Assembly: GCA_964488495.1 (NCBI GenBank)
Contig: CAZAUQ010000024.1
Span: forward strand, 1-34,980
From: UBA1402 sp964488495
Lineage (GTDB): Bacteria; Bacteroidota; Bacteroidia; Bacteroidales; UBA1402
Length of the DNA: 34,980 nt
Reading direction: 5' to 3'
Shown: positions 8,457 through 16,365 of the stretch, piece by piece
How the letters are laid out: each line of letters opens with the position of its first letter
Numbering within the stretch: the stretch's first letter is position 1
Position numbers and translations under genes: made by a program
Notes under the pieces: model-generated
The model's database searches: none
What the model saw: only the letters and a program-made list of their open reading frames with translations
What the model was told of the DNA's origin: nothing

Positions 8457-10022
8457 TTAGTTGATGATAATTTCCATGGGCGAAAGAGTCTGCTCTATTT
8501 TATCGGGCCCCACCACTTTGATGCGGGCGATAAAAAAGCGTTGACCTCTGGTAAGACGGCGGATTTGTGATTTTTGCCGGTTCGAGAAATTCGCTCCTTC
8601 TGAGATTTCTACGTTGGTATTTCCCATGGAGTCGTAAATAAGAGTTTCGAAAGACAAAACCCTGAAGGGAACATCCAGCAGGTCATCGTCGAGGGCTGCT
8701 ATGATACCGGGGGCATCCATAATCCGGGCTTTAGAAAAGGGCTCGCCGCCCCTGTATTTACGGGTAATGTTGTTTTCGTCGGTGTATTCGATGAATGCAC
8801 GAGGTTCGGGCAAAGGCCTGACCCTGAAAGGTACTCTGGTCATTTGCTGGCTGCGTCCGTCCATAATGGCATTGACAGTCACCACACATTCTTTGCCCAC
8901 TTCGGTGGGTAATGCCCGCCATACATTTCCCGCACGTGTCAGACTGCCGTTGTTTACGGTGGCACTGATGTCCTGGCTGGGAACCCCGGGAACGGAGATG
9001 CTCAGTTCGTTTTCGATGCCGGCGTACAACACATTCATCATAATGTTGGAGACTGTTGCGGTGGGTTCAACCACGGTATAAGCTTCCGAAAATTCGTAAC
9101 GTCTTTTGCTTCCGTCTCCGTGTTGCAGTTCGATATGTCCTGCGACTGGAAAAGTCCCTACACGATTGGCATAGACTTCGTACAAACCGTTATTGTCGGC
9201 TGGAAGGGCTTCGCCGTTAATGTAAATCTGTGGACGCTGTGTAGAGTCTTCGGCCGAAAGCACAATATTGGCCCGGTAACTGCTACCCCGTACGATGTTT
9301 TGTGAATTGGGAATCACATAGGCTTTGATGCGGTTCACCCTGAAGTCGCCTACGTCGATGTTTTTGGTCAGAGTGTACAGCACCTCACCCTCGGCATACC
9401 GGACATCGTTCTGCAATTTGGAAAGCATGGTAATAACGGCACTGACCGGCATATTGTCGAACATAGCGGTTTCCCAGTCCTTACCCTGAATCTTGTCTTT
9501 GTGCGAAGGCGTTGTAGAGAAATTATCCACGATGATACGTTGCTTAAGTGTGTCGCTCACCATGGAAACCATCTTTTCGCGAAAAGCCTCCATTTCCTGA
9601 GCCAGTTCCCGGCCCTTTTTCCCGGTGGGAGGCAACATGACAAAAGCGGTGGCGTTTATGTCCTCGCGTTTGAGCACATTGTGAATATCGGCTTTTTTGC
9701 CGTCGGCTTTGCGAACAATTTCCCATTTGATTTCTTCTACGTAATTGTACATAGAATCGGCAAACTGTTTGACTTCCTGGGCGCGTTGATACCATTCCCT
9801 GCTTTTTTCGGGGTTCTGCTGGTAAAAGCTGTAGAGGTTGTCGTAGAGCGATTCGTTCTGGACACTCGAATTATGAGTACTCCTGAGCAGACTGTCTTCG
9901 ACCAGTTCGAAACCACCCAGTACGTCAGAAGAGACGTTGAGTGCAAGCATACAGAGCAGCATGATGTACATCAGCCCGATCATTCGCTGTCTGGGGGTTT
10001 CGGGAGCGTTGCTGGAAGGCAT
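8457..10022 (-). CDS. gldM: Type IX secretion / gliding motor protein GldM/PorM
   Basis: Inner-membrane protein with one N-terminal transmembrane helix and a large periplasmic part. With GldL it forms the proton-driven rotary motor that powers type IX secretion and gliding. The protein has 521 residues, the usual length. Residues 11-34 (QRMIGLMYIMLLCMLALNVS) give the helix that inserts in the GldL pentamer. The periplasmic region shows the N-terminal helical domain, then beta domains with the familiar YANRVGTFPVAGHIEL block and the C-terminal FRVRPLPEPRAFI and GPDKIEQTL segments. It lies between gldL (15 bp upstream) and gldN (17 bp downstream). Confidence 0.93.
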   Translation of the reverse strand: MPSSNAPETPRQRMIGLMYIMLLCMLALNVSSDVLGGFELVEDSLLRSTHNSSVQNESLYDNLYSFYQQNPEKSREWYQRAQEVKQFADSMYNYVEEIKWEIVRKADGKKADIHNVLKREDINATAFVMLPPTGKKGRELAQEMEAFREKMVSMVSDTLKQRIIVDNFSTTPSHKDKIQGKDWETAMFDNMPVSAVITMLSKLQNDVRYAEGEVLYTLTKNIDVGDFRVNRIKAYVIPNSQNIVRGSSYRANIVLSAEDSTQRPQIYINGEALPADNNGLYEVYANRVGTFPVAGHIELQHGDGSKRRYEFSEAYTVVEPTATVSNIMMNVLYAGIENELSISVPGVPSQDISATVNNGSLTRAGNVWRALPTEVGKECVVTVNAIMDGRSQQMTRVPFRVRPLPEPRAFIEYTDENNITRKYRGGEPFSKARIMDAPGIIAALDDDLLDVPFRVLSFETLIYDSMGNTNVEISEGANFSNRQKSQIRRLTRGQRFFIARIKVVGPDKIEQTLSPMEIIIN

Positions 10023-10037
10023 ATTCCTTTTGAATTA

Positions 10038-11213
10038 TTATTGGTTGTTATCCTTGTTTTCTTCGTTCTGCAGACCCTCAACACCGGTATTTTCGCCGGT
10101 TTTAGGGCTTGATTCTGCAGTGATGTCTTGTTTGCCCTGGTTGCTTTGGCTTGCCATATAAGCCATGCCCATCATGGGATTATTGCCGGGCATCATGGCG
10201 TTGAGCATTCTGGCATAGAATTGATTAAGATTAGCCAGATGATCGGCCATTTGTTGGGTTTCGGTTCTGAAGCGTTCACTGTCCATAGCCGATCCTTCGT
10301 ACATATCCTTAATATGGAGCAAACCTTTGTTCACCCGATCTATGGTGTCTATCTGTGAGCTGATGCTCTTGAGTTGAATACCATAAATGGTATTCAGGCC
10401 TTTCAGATTCAGATTCAGGGCATCCATCTGTTCCACGTAACCTTTGGAATTGCTGGTAATCTGATCGGAATTTTCGGTGATATTCTTGTACGAATCGAGC
10501 AAGACATTGGATACTTCGGCCAAAGAACCCGTGGCCCGGCTAAAGCGGTTGAGGTTTTCGGTCATACCGGCCAGTTGTTGCAGGTAATCTTCGGTGACAT
10601 TGGTAATGTTGGCCAGGGCATTGAGCTGACGTACGGCTTCTCCCATACGTTTGATGCTGTCTGCCAATACCTCGGAATCTTCGGGGCTGAGTTGCACCTG
10701 AGGAGGAATACCAAAGCTCTGTGCGGCTTGCTGGGGCGTGATGTCCGCAAAAGGTGCAACTCCGCGGGCAGGGCCGTGATAATCCGGAACATATGCAGCT
10801 CCGCCCGGGCCTGTTGCCGCCTGGCCGGCTCCTCCTTTTGGGCCTGTAGCTGCCTGGCCGGCTCCTGTGGGAGCTCCTCCCTGAATAATCACGCCTCCGC
10901 CCAGGCCAAGATTGTTGAAATCGGGCCGGTCTTCGGCATTTCTTGATTTGAGTACAGGAAATACTTCTTCCCAGCGATAATTCCTAAAAGGAGGTTCAAA
11001 AGCTGAAAGGGCAAAAATCAGTACTTCGGTGCCCAAACCGATGGCCAGCATGGTGTTGGCACCGTCGAGGTGCAAGAGTTTGAACAAGGTTCCCAGGATG
11101 GCCAGAGAGGCTCCAAAGCCATAAAAGAAATTGAATATAGTCTTTCCGCGTTGACTGCCCAGGAAGGCTGCCAATTTGGATTCTTCTCTCTGATTCTGTT
11201 GATTGTCGGACAT
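10038..11213 (-). CDS. gldL: Type IX secretion / gliding motor protein GldL/PorL, long form with Gly-Ala repeats
   Basis: GldL forms the membrane pentamer of the motor around GldM. Two transmembrane helices are clear at about 26-48 (TIFNFFYGFGASLAILGTLF) and 56-76 (MLAIGLGTEVLIFALSAF), with the conserved glutamate in the second, followed by the EPPFRNYRWEEVFPVL signature. The protein has 391 residues, longer than P. gingivalis PorL (about 309). The extra length includes a low-complexity Gly/Ala/Pro stretch at about 107-150 with two copies of an 11-residue unit GAGQAATGP(K/G)G. The C-terminal half is helical and cytoplasmic, with NLNRFSRATGSLAEVS and LNLNLKGLNTIYG blocks seen in PorL. It precedes gldM. 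Confidence 0.9.
   Translation of the reverse strand: MSDNQQNQREESKLAAFLGSQRGKTIFNFFYGFGASLAILGTLFKLLHLDGANTMLAIGLGTEVLIFALSAFEPPFRNYRWEEVFPVLKSRNAEDRPDFNNLGLGGGVIIQGGAPTGAGQAATGPKGGAGQAATGPGGAAYVPDYHGPARGVAPFADITPQQAAQSFGIPPQVQLSPEDSEVLADSIKRMGEAVRQLNALANITNVTEDYLQQLAGMTENLNRFSRATGSLAEVSNVLLDSYKNITENSDQITSNSKGYVEQMDALNLNLKGLNTIYGIQLKSISSQIDTIDRVNKGLLHIKDMYEGSAMDSERFRTETQQMADHLANLNQFYARMLNAMMPGNNPMMGMAYMASQSNQGKQDITAESSPKTGENTGVEGLQNEENKDNNQ
10807..10872 (-). repeat. Two tandem 33-bp units inside gldL
   Basis: Units 10807-10839 and 10840-10872 agree at 25 of their first 27 bases and then diverge. They encode the duplicated Gly-Ala-Gln-Ala-Ala-Thr-Gly-Pro segment of the linker. Confidence 0.75.
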
Positions 11214-11232
11214 AATATGCGATGTTTAATTA

Positions 11233-12639
11233 TTATTTACTGCCTCCGCCTATTTGGCTGCGTACGCAACGAAAGCCAATGTAGGAACGGGTTTCGTTTT
11301 GGTATTCATAAGTGCGTGAGTTGACTTGTATGAACTGGGCGGGATCTTTCCAGGAACCTCCGCGTACCACTTTGCGTTTGGTTAGATAGGGGTCGTTGCT
11401 GTTGCTTTTGAAATTGAATTGAGGATTCAGATCGTTCATTTCCTGATAGGAAGAAGCCGACCAGGTGCTCGAGGTCCATTCGGCTACGTTGCCGGCCATG
11501 TCGTAGAGTCCGTATTCGTTGGCAGGATAAGAGGCAACCTTGACGGGAATCAAACCGCCGTCAGAGGGAAAATCACCCTCACCCGGTTTAAAGTTGGCAT
11601 AAAAACAGCCTTTTTCGTTGTTGGTAAATTCTCCTTTCCAGGGGAAACGGGTGACGAGTTTGCCCCCGCGGGCGGAGTACTCCCATTCGGCCTCGGTGGG
11701 GAGACGATATTCAAGCACTTTTTGGCCTTTAGCCCTGAGTGCATTGTTGAGGTATTCCGTGCGCCAGTGACAAAAAGCATTGGCTTGCTCCCAGGAAACA
11801 CCCACTACAGGGTGGGCGGAATATCCGGGATGGGAAAAATAATTGATCAGGTAAGGCAGGTTGTAGCTGTTTTCAAAATCATTCACCCAACAGGTAGTGT
11901 CAGGATAAATTTCTACAATATAGGTATGTACAAAATCCCACATCGACCTCAGAGGACGCCGTATGGTTTCCCGGATTATTCTCCCGTCCTCGGAGTAATA
12001 GGCGGTATCTTTGCTGATCATCACCTGGGGCAGATTGGCTATGTTTATGTCGGTGTTACGTTCCCGTTTGGCGAGGATAAGCTGATTTTCTCTTTTGGAG
12101 GCTGCCTCCTGGTCGAACCAGTTGTAGCGGTAGGTGATCCGCTCCGGTACCAGTCTTCGATCTCCATTGATGGGATCGGGATCTGTCAGGTAATTAAGAG
12201 CGCTCAGCTCTTCCTCGGTGGCACGACGTGCATCCGGAATGGGCAGTTTACGGTTGAGGTAGGGGGTGATGGGATCTCCCAACTGATTTTCGGTAATTTT
12301 GTATTCGTCGTTGCCTCCGTAGAGAGGATCGGCCAGTCGTTCACGAATAATGGAATCGCAGACCCATTGTACGAATTGTTTGTATTGTCCGTTGGTGATT
12401 TCGGTTTCGTCCATCCAGAAAGATCCTACCGAAACCTTTCTCGAAGGAAGTTCGGTTCCCCAGATACTGTCTGTGGCAGATTGTCCGAGTTCAAATGTAC
12501 CTTGCCGGATCAAAATCATACCGTAAGGATTTGGCTCATTCCACGACGGAGTCTGTACGCCTGTCAGCTCCCCGTTGTCGTAAGAACTGCAGGAAGCCAG
12601 CAAGATAAGCGCTGAGCCGATGATCAGGTTTTTTCTCAT
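11233..12639 (-). CDS. gldK: Type IX secretion lipoprotein GldK/PorK (FGE-sulfatase fold)
   Basis: Outer-membrane lipoprotein on the periplasmic side that forms the ring with GldN/PorN. The signal peptide ends in the lipobox LLAS-C with the lipidated Cys at residue 17. Residues ~38-460 form a formylglycine-generating-enzyme-like fold: YGMILIRQGTFELGQS, WMDETEITNGQYKQFVQWV, RLPTEAEWEYSARGG, YDMAGNVAEWTSS, VVRGGSWKD and RSYIGFRCVR. In this family the fold is structural rather than catalytic. The protein has 468 residues, matching the family. The gene starts 4 bp after porP and precedes gldL by 19 bp, so the whole block should be one transcript. Confidence 0.93.
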   Translation of the reverse strand: MRKNLIIGSALILLASCSSYDNGELTGVQTPSWNEPNPYGMILIRQGTFELGQSATDSIWGTELPSRKVSVGSFWMDETEITNGQYKQFVQWVCDSIIRERLADPLYGGNDEYKITENQLGDPITPYLNRKLPIPDARRATEEELSALNYLTDPDPINGDRRLVPERITYRYNWFDQEAASKRENQLILAKRERNTDINIANLPQVMISKDTAYYSEDGRIIRETIRRPLRSMWDFVHTYIVEIYPDTTCWVNDFENSYNLPYLINYFSHPGYSAHPVVGVSWEQANAFCHWRTEYLNNALRAKGQKVLEYRLPTEAEWEYSARGGKLVTRFPWKGEFTNNEKGCFYANFKPGEGDFPSDGGLIPVKVASYPANEYGLYDMAGNVAEWTSSTWSASSYQEMNDLNPQFNFKSNSNDPYLTKRKVVRGGSWKDPAQFIQVNSRTYEYQNETRSYIGFRCVRSQIGGGSK

Positions 12640-12643
12640 TTTT

Positions 12644-13618
12644 TTATAATATTCGAATGCTCTTTTGTTTCTTACTAATCAGTGATGTGTCGATTGTTTT
12701 ACGGTAAGCTATGAATAATTCATGGCTTCCGCTGGTGAAATAAATCAATTGACTAATTGGTACGTCATAAGCATAGCCTACAGTCAATCCAAAATCGAAC
12801 ATCACGCCAACCATGGCAACCAGTGCCTCGCCAGGCCTCCAGCTCAAGCCTCCCCAATATTCTTTGTTGTAATTAAGCAGGCAGGATAAGTCTGCACTCC
12901 AGGCAACAAAGTCGGTCTTGGCCAAAATAGAGGGTTGCAGCACATATAACGGATTGGACAGGCTGATATTGTATCCGCCGGTCAAATAATAGCTTTGAGA
13001 GACTTTAAAAAGCACCTCGTTGTCTTCTTCGGTACTTTCTTCCCGACTGAGTTTAATCTTGTTGCCCAAGAGATGGGAAGCCGATATACCGGCGTAAAAT
13101 TCAGGGCGGGAATACCAAAGACCCAGACTGATATCGGGAATAATACCATCAATATCGCCCGAGGGAATGGCGTCATCGTTAGGATTGTGGTAATCACTGT
13201 TGGGGATGTAAATACCGCCCGAATTGAAGTTTTGTTGCAATATTCCTCCCTGCAGGCCGGCACTTAATTCGCCTTCCCAAAGTTTTCTTTTATAGGCATA
13301 TTGGGCCTGAAACAATTGAGTGCTGAACAAACCTATACTTTCGTTGGTCATGACCAGGCCCAGTCCGCTGAGAATTTTCCCAGTCCGCAGGGGCATACTG
13401 GCGTTGACACTAAAAGTGCTGGGTGCATTTTCAAAGCCAATCCATTGTTGTCTGAAACCCAAATGTACGTTCAGGTCGCTGTTGAGGCCTATGGCGCCCG
13501 GGTTGTACAAACCCGGAAGTTGCATATACTGACTCCATTGGGCATCAAACTGAGCCTGAGCACCTATCCAGGCAAGCAAGCCAACGAAAAATAAAAAGAA
13601 TCTCCTGAGTCTAATCAT
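12644..13618 (-). CDS. porP: Type IX secretion outer-membrane protein, PorP/SprF family
   Basis: An outer-membrane beta-barrel-like protein of 324 residues with a signal peptide ending at about AQAQ (23). The mature N-terminus carries the PorP/SprF signature: FDAQWSQYMQLPGLYNPGAIGL, then LGFRQQWIGFENAPSTFSVNA. The remainder alternates short strands, with LSGLGLVMTNESIGLFSTQ, LSLGLWYSRPEFYAGISASH and the final GLTVGYAYDVPISQL block. It is first in the operon, and the gene order matches the porPKLMN operon of Porphyromonas gingivalis. The protein is thought to help translocate or attach cargo. No clear -7 element is visible in the 260 bp upstream. Several genomes carry many sprF paralogues, but the operon position argues for true PorP. 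Confidence 0.88.
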   Translation of the reverse strand: MIRLRRFFLFFVGLLAWIGAQAQFDAQWSQYMQLPGLYNPGAIGLNSDLNVHLGFRQQWIGFENAPSTFSVNASMPLRTGKILSGLGLVMTNESIGLFSTQLFQAQYAYKRKLWEGELSAGLQGGILQQNFNSGGIYIPNSDYHNPNDDAIPSGDIDGIIPDISLGLWYSRPEFYAGISASHLLGNKIKLSREESTEEDNEVLFKVSQSYYLTGGYNISLSNPLYVLQPSILAKTDFVAWSADLSCLLNYNKEYWGGLSWRPGEALVAMVGVMFDFGLTVGYAYDVPISQLIYFTSGSHELFIAYRKTIDTSLISKKQKSIRIL

Positions 13619-13735
13619 CCGTAAGTGTAAATCCTTTGGCTGTGTGGGTATATCCCTTGGACAACCAGGTAGTATAACAGAAAATTGTAGAAAAAATTGT
13701 TATGAGGCTAAAAAAAATACCTTAGGCGCAGAACC

Positions 13736-13771
13736 AAAAAAGAAGCAAGTAAATCAAGATATACCTGCTTC
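13736..13771 (-). terminator. Intrinsic terminator downstream of the DUF2795 gene
   Basis: On the minus strand a 10-bp stem GAAGCAGGTA / TACTTGCTTC (one G-U pair, 10-nt loop, arms 13762-13771 and 13742-13751) is followed at once by six Ts (13741-13736). It lies about 110 bp beyond the stop at 13880 and would separate that gene from the type IX operon. Confidence 0.6.
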
Positions 13772-13879
13772 TCCTTTTAGTTATAAAAAATCGTTTCCTG
13801 CTATTTATCTTAATAAGCAAGAGGGATAAAAAGCTGACTTGTGGTTAGCTTGAGTAGTGTGATATAAATTCCTCAAAAA

Positions 13880-14101
13880 TCAATACTCGTCTTCATTAAA
13901 GAAGAAATCTTCTTTGCTTGGGTAATCCGGCCACAGATCTTCCATGCTTTCGTAGATTTCACCTTCGTCTTCCATTTCCTGAAGATTTTCTATCACTTCA
14001 AGGGGGGCTCCTGAACGGATGGCATAATCGATGAGTTCATCCTTGGAGGCGGGCCAGGGGGCATCTTCCAATTTTGAGGCTAATTCCAGGGTCCAATACA
14101 T
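13880..14101 (-). CDS. Small acidic DUF2795 protein
   Basis: A 73-residue protein, MYWTLELASKLEDAPWPAS..., rich in Asp and Glu, with an aromatic acidic end (PSKEDFFFNEDEY). The central part (KDELIDYAIRSGAPLEVIENL) is the DUF2795 helical region conserved across Bacteroidales. No function is established. It has no signal peptide or membrane segment, so it should be cytoplasmic. A -7 element at 14177-14185 would give a leader of about 70 nt, and a terminator follows downstream, so it appears to be transcribed alone. Its high conservation in the order suggests a housekeeping role. Confidence 0.85.
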   Translation of the reverse strand: MYWTLELASKLEDAPWPASKDELIDYAIRSGAPLEVIENLQEMEDEGEIYESMEDLWPDYPSKEDFFFNEDEY

Positions 14102-14176
14102 AGTACTATTTTATTATTTGATAGACATATAGTTGTGAATAATTCAGGCCGAATTATGTGTTTTTATAATAAGGCT

Positions 14177-14185
14177 GCAAAAGTA
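14177..14185 (-). promoter_or_regulatory. -7 promoter element for the DUF2795 gene
   Basis: Reads TACTTTTGC on the minus strand, an exact TAnnTTTG match, 76 bp before the start at 14101. A short inverted repeat (14139-14145 / 14151-14157) lies in the predicted leader. Confidence 0.5.
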
Positions 14186-14247
14186 TAAGAATAGTTTGAA
14201 TAGGCAAGCCAAAAATTAAGATTGTTTTCTGTTAAAAATTAAATTAA

Positions 14248-14811
14248 TTATTTACCGTTCCAAAATAGTTCATCCGTTTCGTCGAGACAAAGTTTGCGAC
14301 TGAGCACATAAAGAAAATCCGAACATCTGTTCAGGAAAGTCAGCAGAGATTCATCCAGTTTCTCCGTTTGATGCACAGCGATGCACTTGCGTTCGGCACG
14401 ACGACAGACAGTACGGCAAATATGAGCCTGGGCAGCAGCCGGGCTTCCTCCGGGAATGACAAAAGAATGTACGACCGGTAATTTTTCCTGTATGTCGTCA
14501 ATAAGCTTTTCGAGTCGCTCTGTAAGCTCCCTGTCCAACCGGGCATAATCCTGAAACAAAGAACATATTTTGTCGTTTTCGGGCAGTTTGCGGCAGGCCA
14601 GGCGGGCGGATACCCGAAACAAATGCTTTTGCAGGTCCAGTAGTTGTTTTTTTTCTTCTTCGGTTCCGAGCAAGGTTCTGAGCAGGGCCAGTTGGGCGTT
14701 CAGTTCGTCGGTACTTCCGTAAGCCTCCAGACGGGGGTCGTTTTTTGAGACCCTTTCTCCGCCTGCAAGGCTGCTGGTTCCTGTATCACCGGTGCGGGTG
14801 TAAATTTTCAT
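14248..14811 (-). CDS. Cob(I)yrinic acid a,c-diamide / cobalamin adenosyltransferase, PduO type
   Basis: Transfers adenosyl from ATP to cob(I)alamin-type corrinoids to form the coenzyme. The protein has 187 residues, the usual length. The N-terminal ATP-binding signature KIYTRTGDTGTSSLAGGERV is intact, followed by RLEAYGSTDELNAQL. The C-terminal RTVCRRAERKC block, with the conserved Arg pair, and LTFLNRCSDFLYVLSRKL complete the trimeric PduO fold. It appears to be a single gene with its own promoter element at 14872-14880, divergent from the membrane-reductase operon. Its presence implies use of adenosylcobalamin, while the B12-dependent methionine synthase at the right end of the window uses methylcobalamin. 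Confidence 0.92.
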   Translation of the reverse strand: MKIYTRTGDTGTSSLAGGERVSKNDPRLEAYGSTDELNAQLALLRTLLGTEEEKKQLLDLQKHLFRVSARLACRKLPENDKICSLFQDYARLDRELTERLEKLIDDIQEKLPVVHSFVIPGGSPAAAQAHICRTVCRRAERKCIAVHQTEKLDESLLTFLNRCSDFLYVLSRKLCLDETDELFWNGK

Positions 14812-14871
14812 AAGGAGGTAGATTAAGCCTGTTGAAGCCTTGTTAATTATACATGGCTTTTTTCAGGTGAC

Positions 14872-14880
14872 ACAAAAATA
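14872..14880 (-). promoter_or_regulatory. -7 promoter element for the adenosyltransferase gene
   Basis: Minus strand reads TATTTTTGT, an exact TAnnTTTG match, 61 bp before the start at 14811. Confidence 0.5.
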
Positions 14881-14920
14881 ACACAATGTTGATTAAAAGC
14901 AAAAAACGCAGAATATATTT

Positions 14921-14929
14921 TACCTTTGC
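14921..14929 (+). promoter_or_regulatory. -7 promoter element for the reductase-like operon
   Basis: TACCTTTGC, an exact TAnnTTTG match, 20 bp before the ATG at 14949. It is embedded in an inverted repeat: AAAAACGCA (14902-14910) pairs with TGCGTTTTT (14927-14935). Confidence 0.55.
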
Positions 14930-14948
14930 GTTTTTAGTTGAGTAAATT

Positions 14949-15713
14949 ATGGAAGCAGCTTACTCTCATTTTCTTTTATTCATGGCCTTGCTGGCCTTGT
15001 TCGTATTTGTTGCACTGTATAAAACAAATGCCGGCTATGGCATATTTTATTCCAAAAACTGGGGTTGGTCTCTGAGCAACAAATGGGGTTGGTTTTTGAT
15101 GGAAGCTCCCGTATTTATAGCTATGACCTTATTGTGGGCCCATTCAGCACGGCAGTGGGATTTGGTTCCACTACTCATTTTTTTATTGTTCCAGCTACAC
15201 TATTTTAACCGCTCTTTTATTTATCCTCTGCTGATCCGGGGTAAAGGCAGGATGCCGGTGCTGATTGTTTTGATGGCCGTTGTTTTTAACCTTTGTAATG
15301 CGTTGATGCAAGGGGGCTGGTTATTTTATTTTGCTCCCGAAGGTCGTTACGGAACGGAATGGTTGTTGACGCCGCAATTTATTATCGGTTGTCTGGTTTT
15401 TCTGTCGGGTATGGCCATTAATATTCATTCCGATCACATAATAAGGAATTTGCGTACAAAAGGAGACAATTCCCATTATTTGCCTCGTGGGGGCCTGTTT
15501 CGTTACGTCAGCGCTGCCAATTATTTCGGAGAACTGGTGGAATGGCTGGGTTTTGCACTGTTGACCTGGTCCTGGCCCGGGCTGGTGTTTGCCTGGTGGA
15601 CATTTGCCAATCTGGCTCCCAGAGCTGCTGCCTTACATCGTAAGTATGAATTGGAATTTGGCGAGGAATTCAAAAAAGCAGCACGCAAAAAAATCATACC
15701 CTTCATTTATTAA
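14949..15713 (+). CDS. Steroid 5-alpha-reductase-like membrane protein (DUF1295-type)
   Basis: A polytopic inner-membrane protein of 254 residues with about six to seven hydrophobic segments. The C-terminal third carries the steroid 5-alpha-reductase family signature: LPRGGLFRYVSAANYFGELV, EWLGFALLTWSW, then NLAPRAAALHRKY and the closing IIPFIY. The family uses NADPH to reduce C=C bonds next to a carbonyl, in steroids or in polyprenoid/fatty chains. Homologues in gut Bacteroidales are annotated as 3-oxo-5-alpha-steroid 4-dehydrogenase. The natural substrate here is unknown, because no hydroxysteroid dehydrogenase gene sits beside it. It shares an operon with the next gene (8-bp gap). Confidence 0.8.
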   Translation: MEAAYSHFLLFMALLALFVFVALYKTNAGYGIFYSKNWGWSLSNKWGWFLMEAPVFIAMTLLWAHSARQWDLVPLLIFLLFQLHYFNRSFIYPLLIRGKGRMPVLIVLMAVVFNLCNALMQGGWLFYFAPEGRYGTEWLLTPQFIIGCLVFLSGMAINIHSDHIIRNLRTKGDNSHYLPRGGLFRYVSAANYFGELVEWLGFALLTWSWPGLVFAWWTFANLAPRAAALHRKYELEFGEEFKKAARKKIIPFIY

Positions 15714-15721
15714 GTATCGTT

Positions 15722-16363
15722 TTGCAAAGTATCAAACACTACATAAACTATTATTTACGCGCACGGCACCGCCGGGGCCACGGGGTACACCCGCCCTTTG
15801 CTTATCGGCTGATAGCAGGTATTATCGAAGAAAAATATCCTTATTATTGTTTCGCAGAGTTGGAAGCTAAACGAACCGAACTGGAAGCCAAACGTTCCTG
15901 GCTGAACAACAAAAACTCAGGGTCCGATGTCCGTTCCCGGAAGTACAGCCTGTGTCCTGCTGATGCCCAACTTTTGTTCCGCCTGGTGAATGCCTTTGCT
16001 TTGAAGAATGTGATGGAGTGGGGAGGAATAGACGAAATGACCAGGCTCTATTTACAAAGAGCTTCTTCCGGACTTAAAATCTATCCGGGAGGACAGGATG
16101 CTGCCGTGCTTCCGGATTTGCTGTTTTGCAATACAGATCTTGACGAGCCAACCTTGTCGCTGGCTTTGGAACAGGCCTTGAAACAAAAAACGGAGCAAAG
16201 CCTTTTGGTGCTGGCCGGCCCGCATCGTTCGGCCGGTGCTCACCGTTGTTGGAAGCAATTGCTGGCTCATCCCGATGTGCGGCTCTCGGTAGAGATTAAA
16301 AGCCTGGGGTTGGCTTTTTTCAATCCCGAGCTGCAAAAGAACCACTATGTGTTGAGGCGCTGA
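15722..16363 (+). CDS. Methyltransferase-like protein with degenerate SAM-binding loop
   Basis: A cytoplasmic protein of 213 residues. The N-terminus RRGHGVHPPFAYRLI is the hallmark of a Bacteroidota family annotated as class I SAM-dependent methyltransferase, and the end (VEIKSLGLAFFNPELQKNHY) also fits. The expected glycine-rich SAM loop is represented by VMEWGGIDEMTRLYLQ, which lacks the usual E.G...G spacing, so SAM binding is uncertain. Residues 46-59 are a tandem pair of heptads, ELEAKRT-ELEAKRS, written with different codons and forming a short charged helix. It is the second gene of the operon with the reductase-like protein. Its stop lies 2 bp from the convergent prfB stop. Confidence 0.65.
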   Translation: MQSIKHYINYYLRARHRRGHGVHPPFAYRLIAGIIEEKYPYYCFAELEAKRTELEAKRSWLNNKNSGSDVRSRKYSLCPADAQLLFRLVNAFALKNVMEWGGIDEMTRLYLQRASSGLKIYPGGQDAAVLPDLLFCNTDLDEPTLSLALEQALKQKTEQSLLVLAGPHRSAGAHRCWKQLLAHPDVRLSVEIKSLGLAFFNPELQKNHYVLRR

Positions 16364-16365
16364 GC

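Noticed and set aside
9501..10946. Long plus-strand open frames (203 and 190 codons) opposite gldM and gldL
   Set aside because: These are antisense to conserved motor genes and show no recognisable motifs; they are explained by the codon bias of the genes.
11419..12615. 398-codon plus-strand open frame opposite gldK
   Set aside because: It mirrors the codons of a well-supported gldK, resembles no known protein and has no promoter of its own.
13644..13829. Possible 61-codon gene in the gap upstream of porP
   Set aside because: The peptide is Lys/Asn-rich with no motif, and the frame runs through the minus-strand terminator at 13736-13771.
14814..14819. AGGAGG next to the adenosyltransferase start
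   Set aside because: It lies on the plus strand while the gene is on the minus strand, so it cannot be its ribosome binding site, and no plus-strand start follows at a suitable distance.
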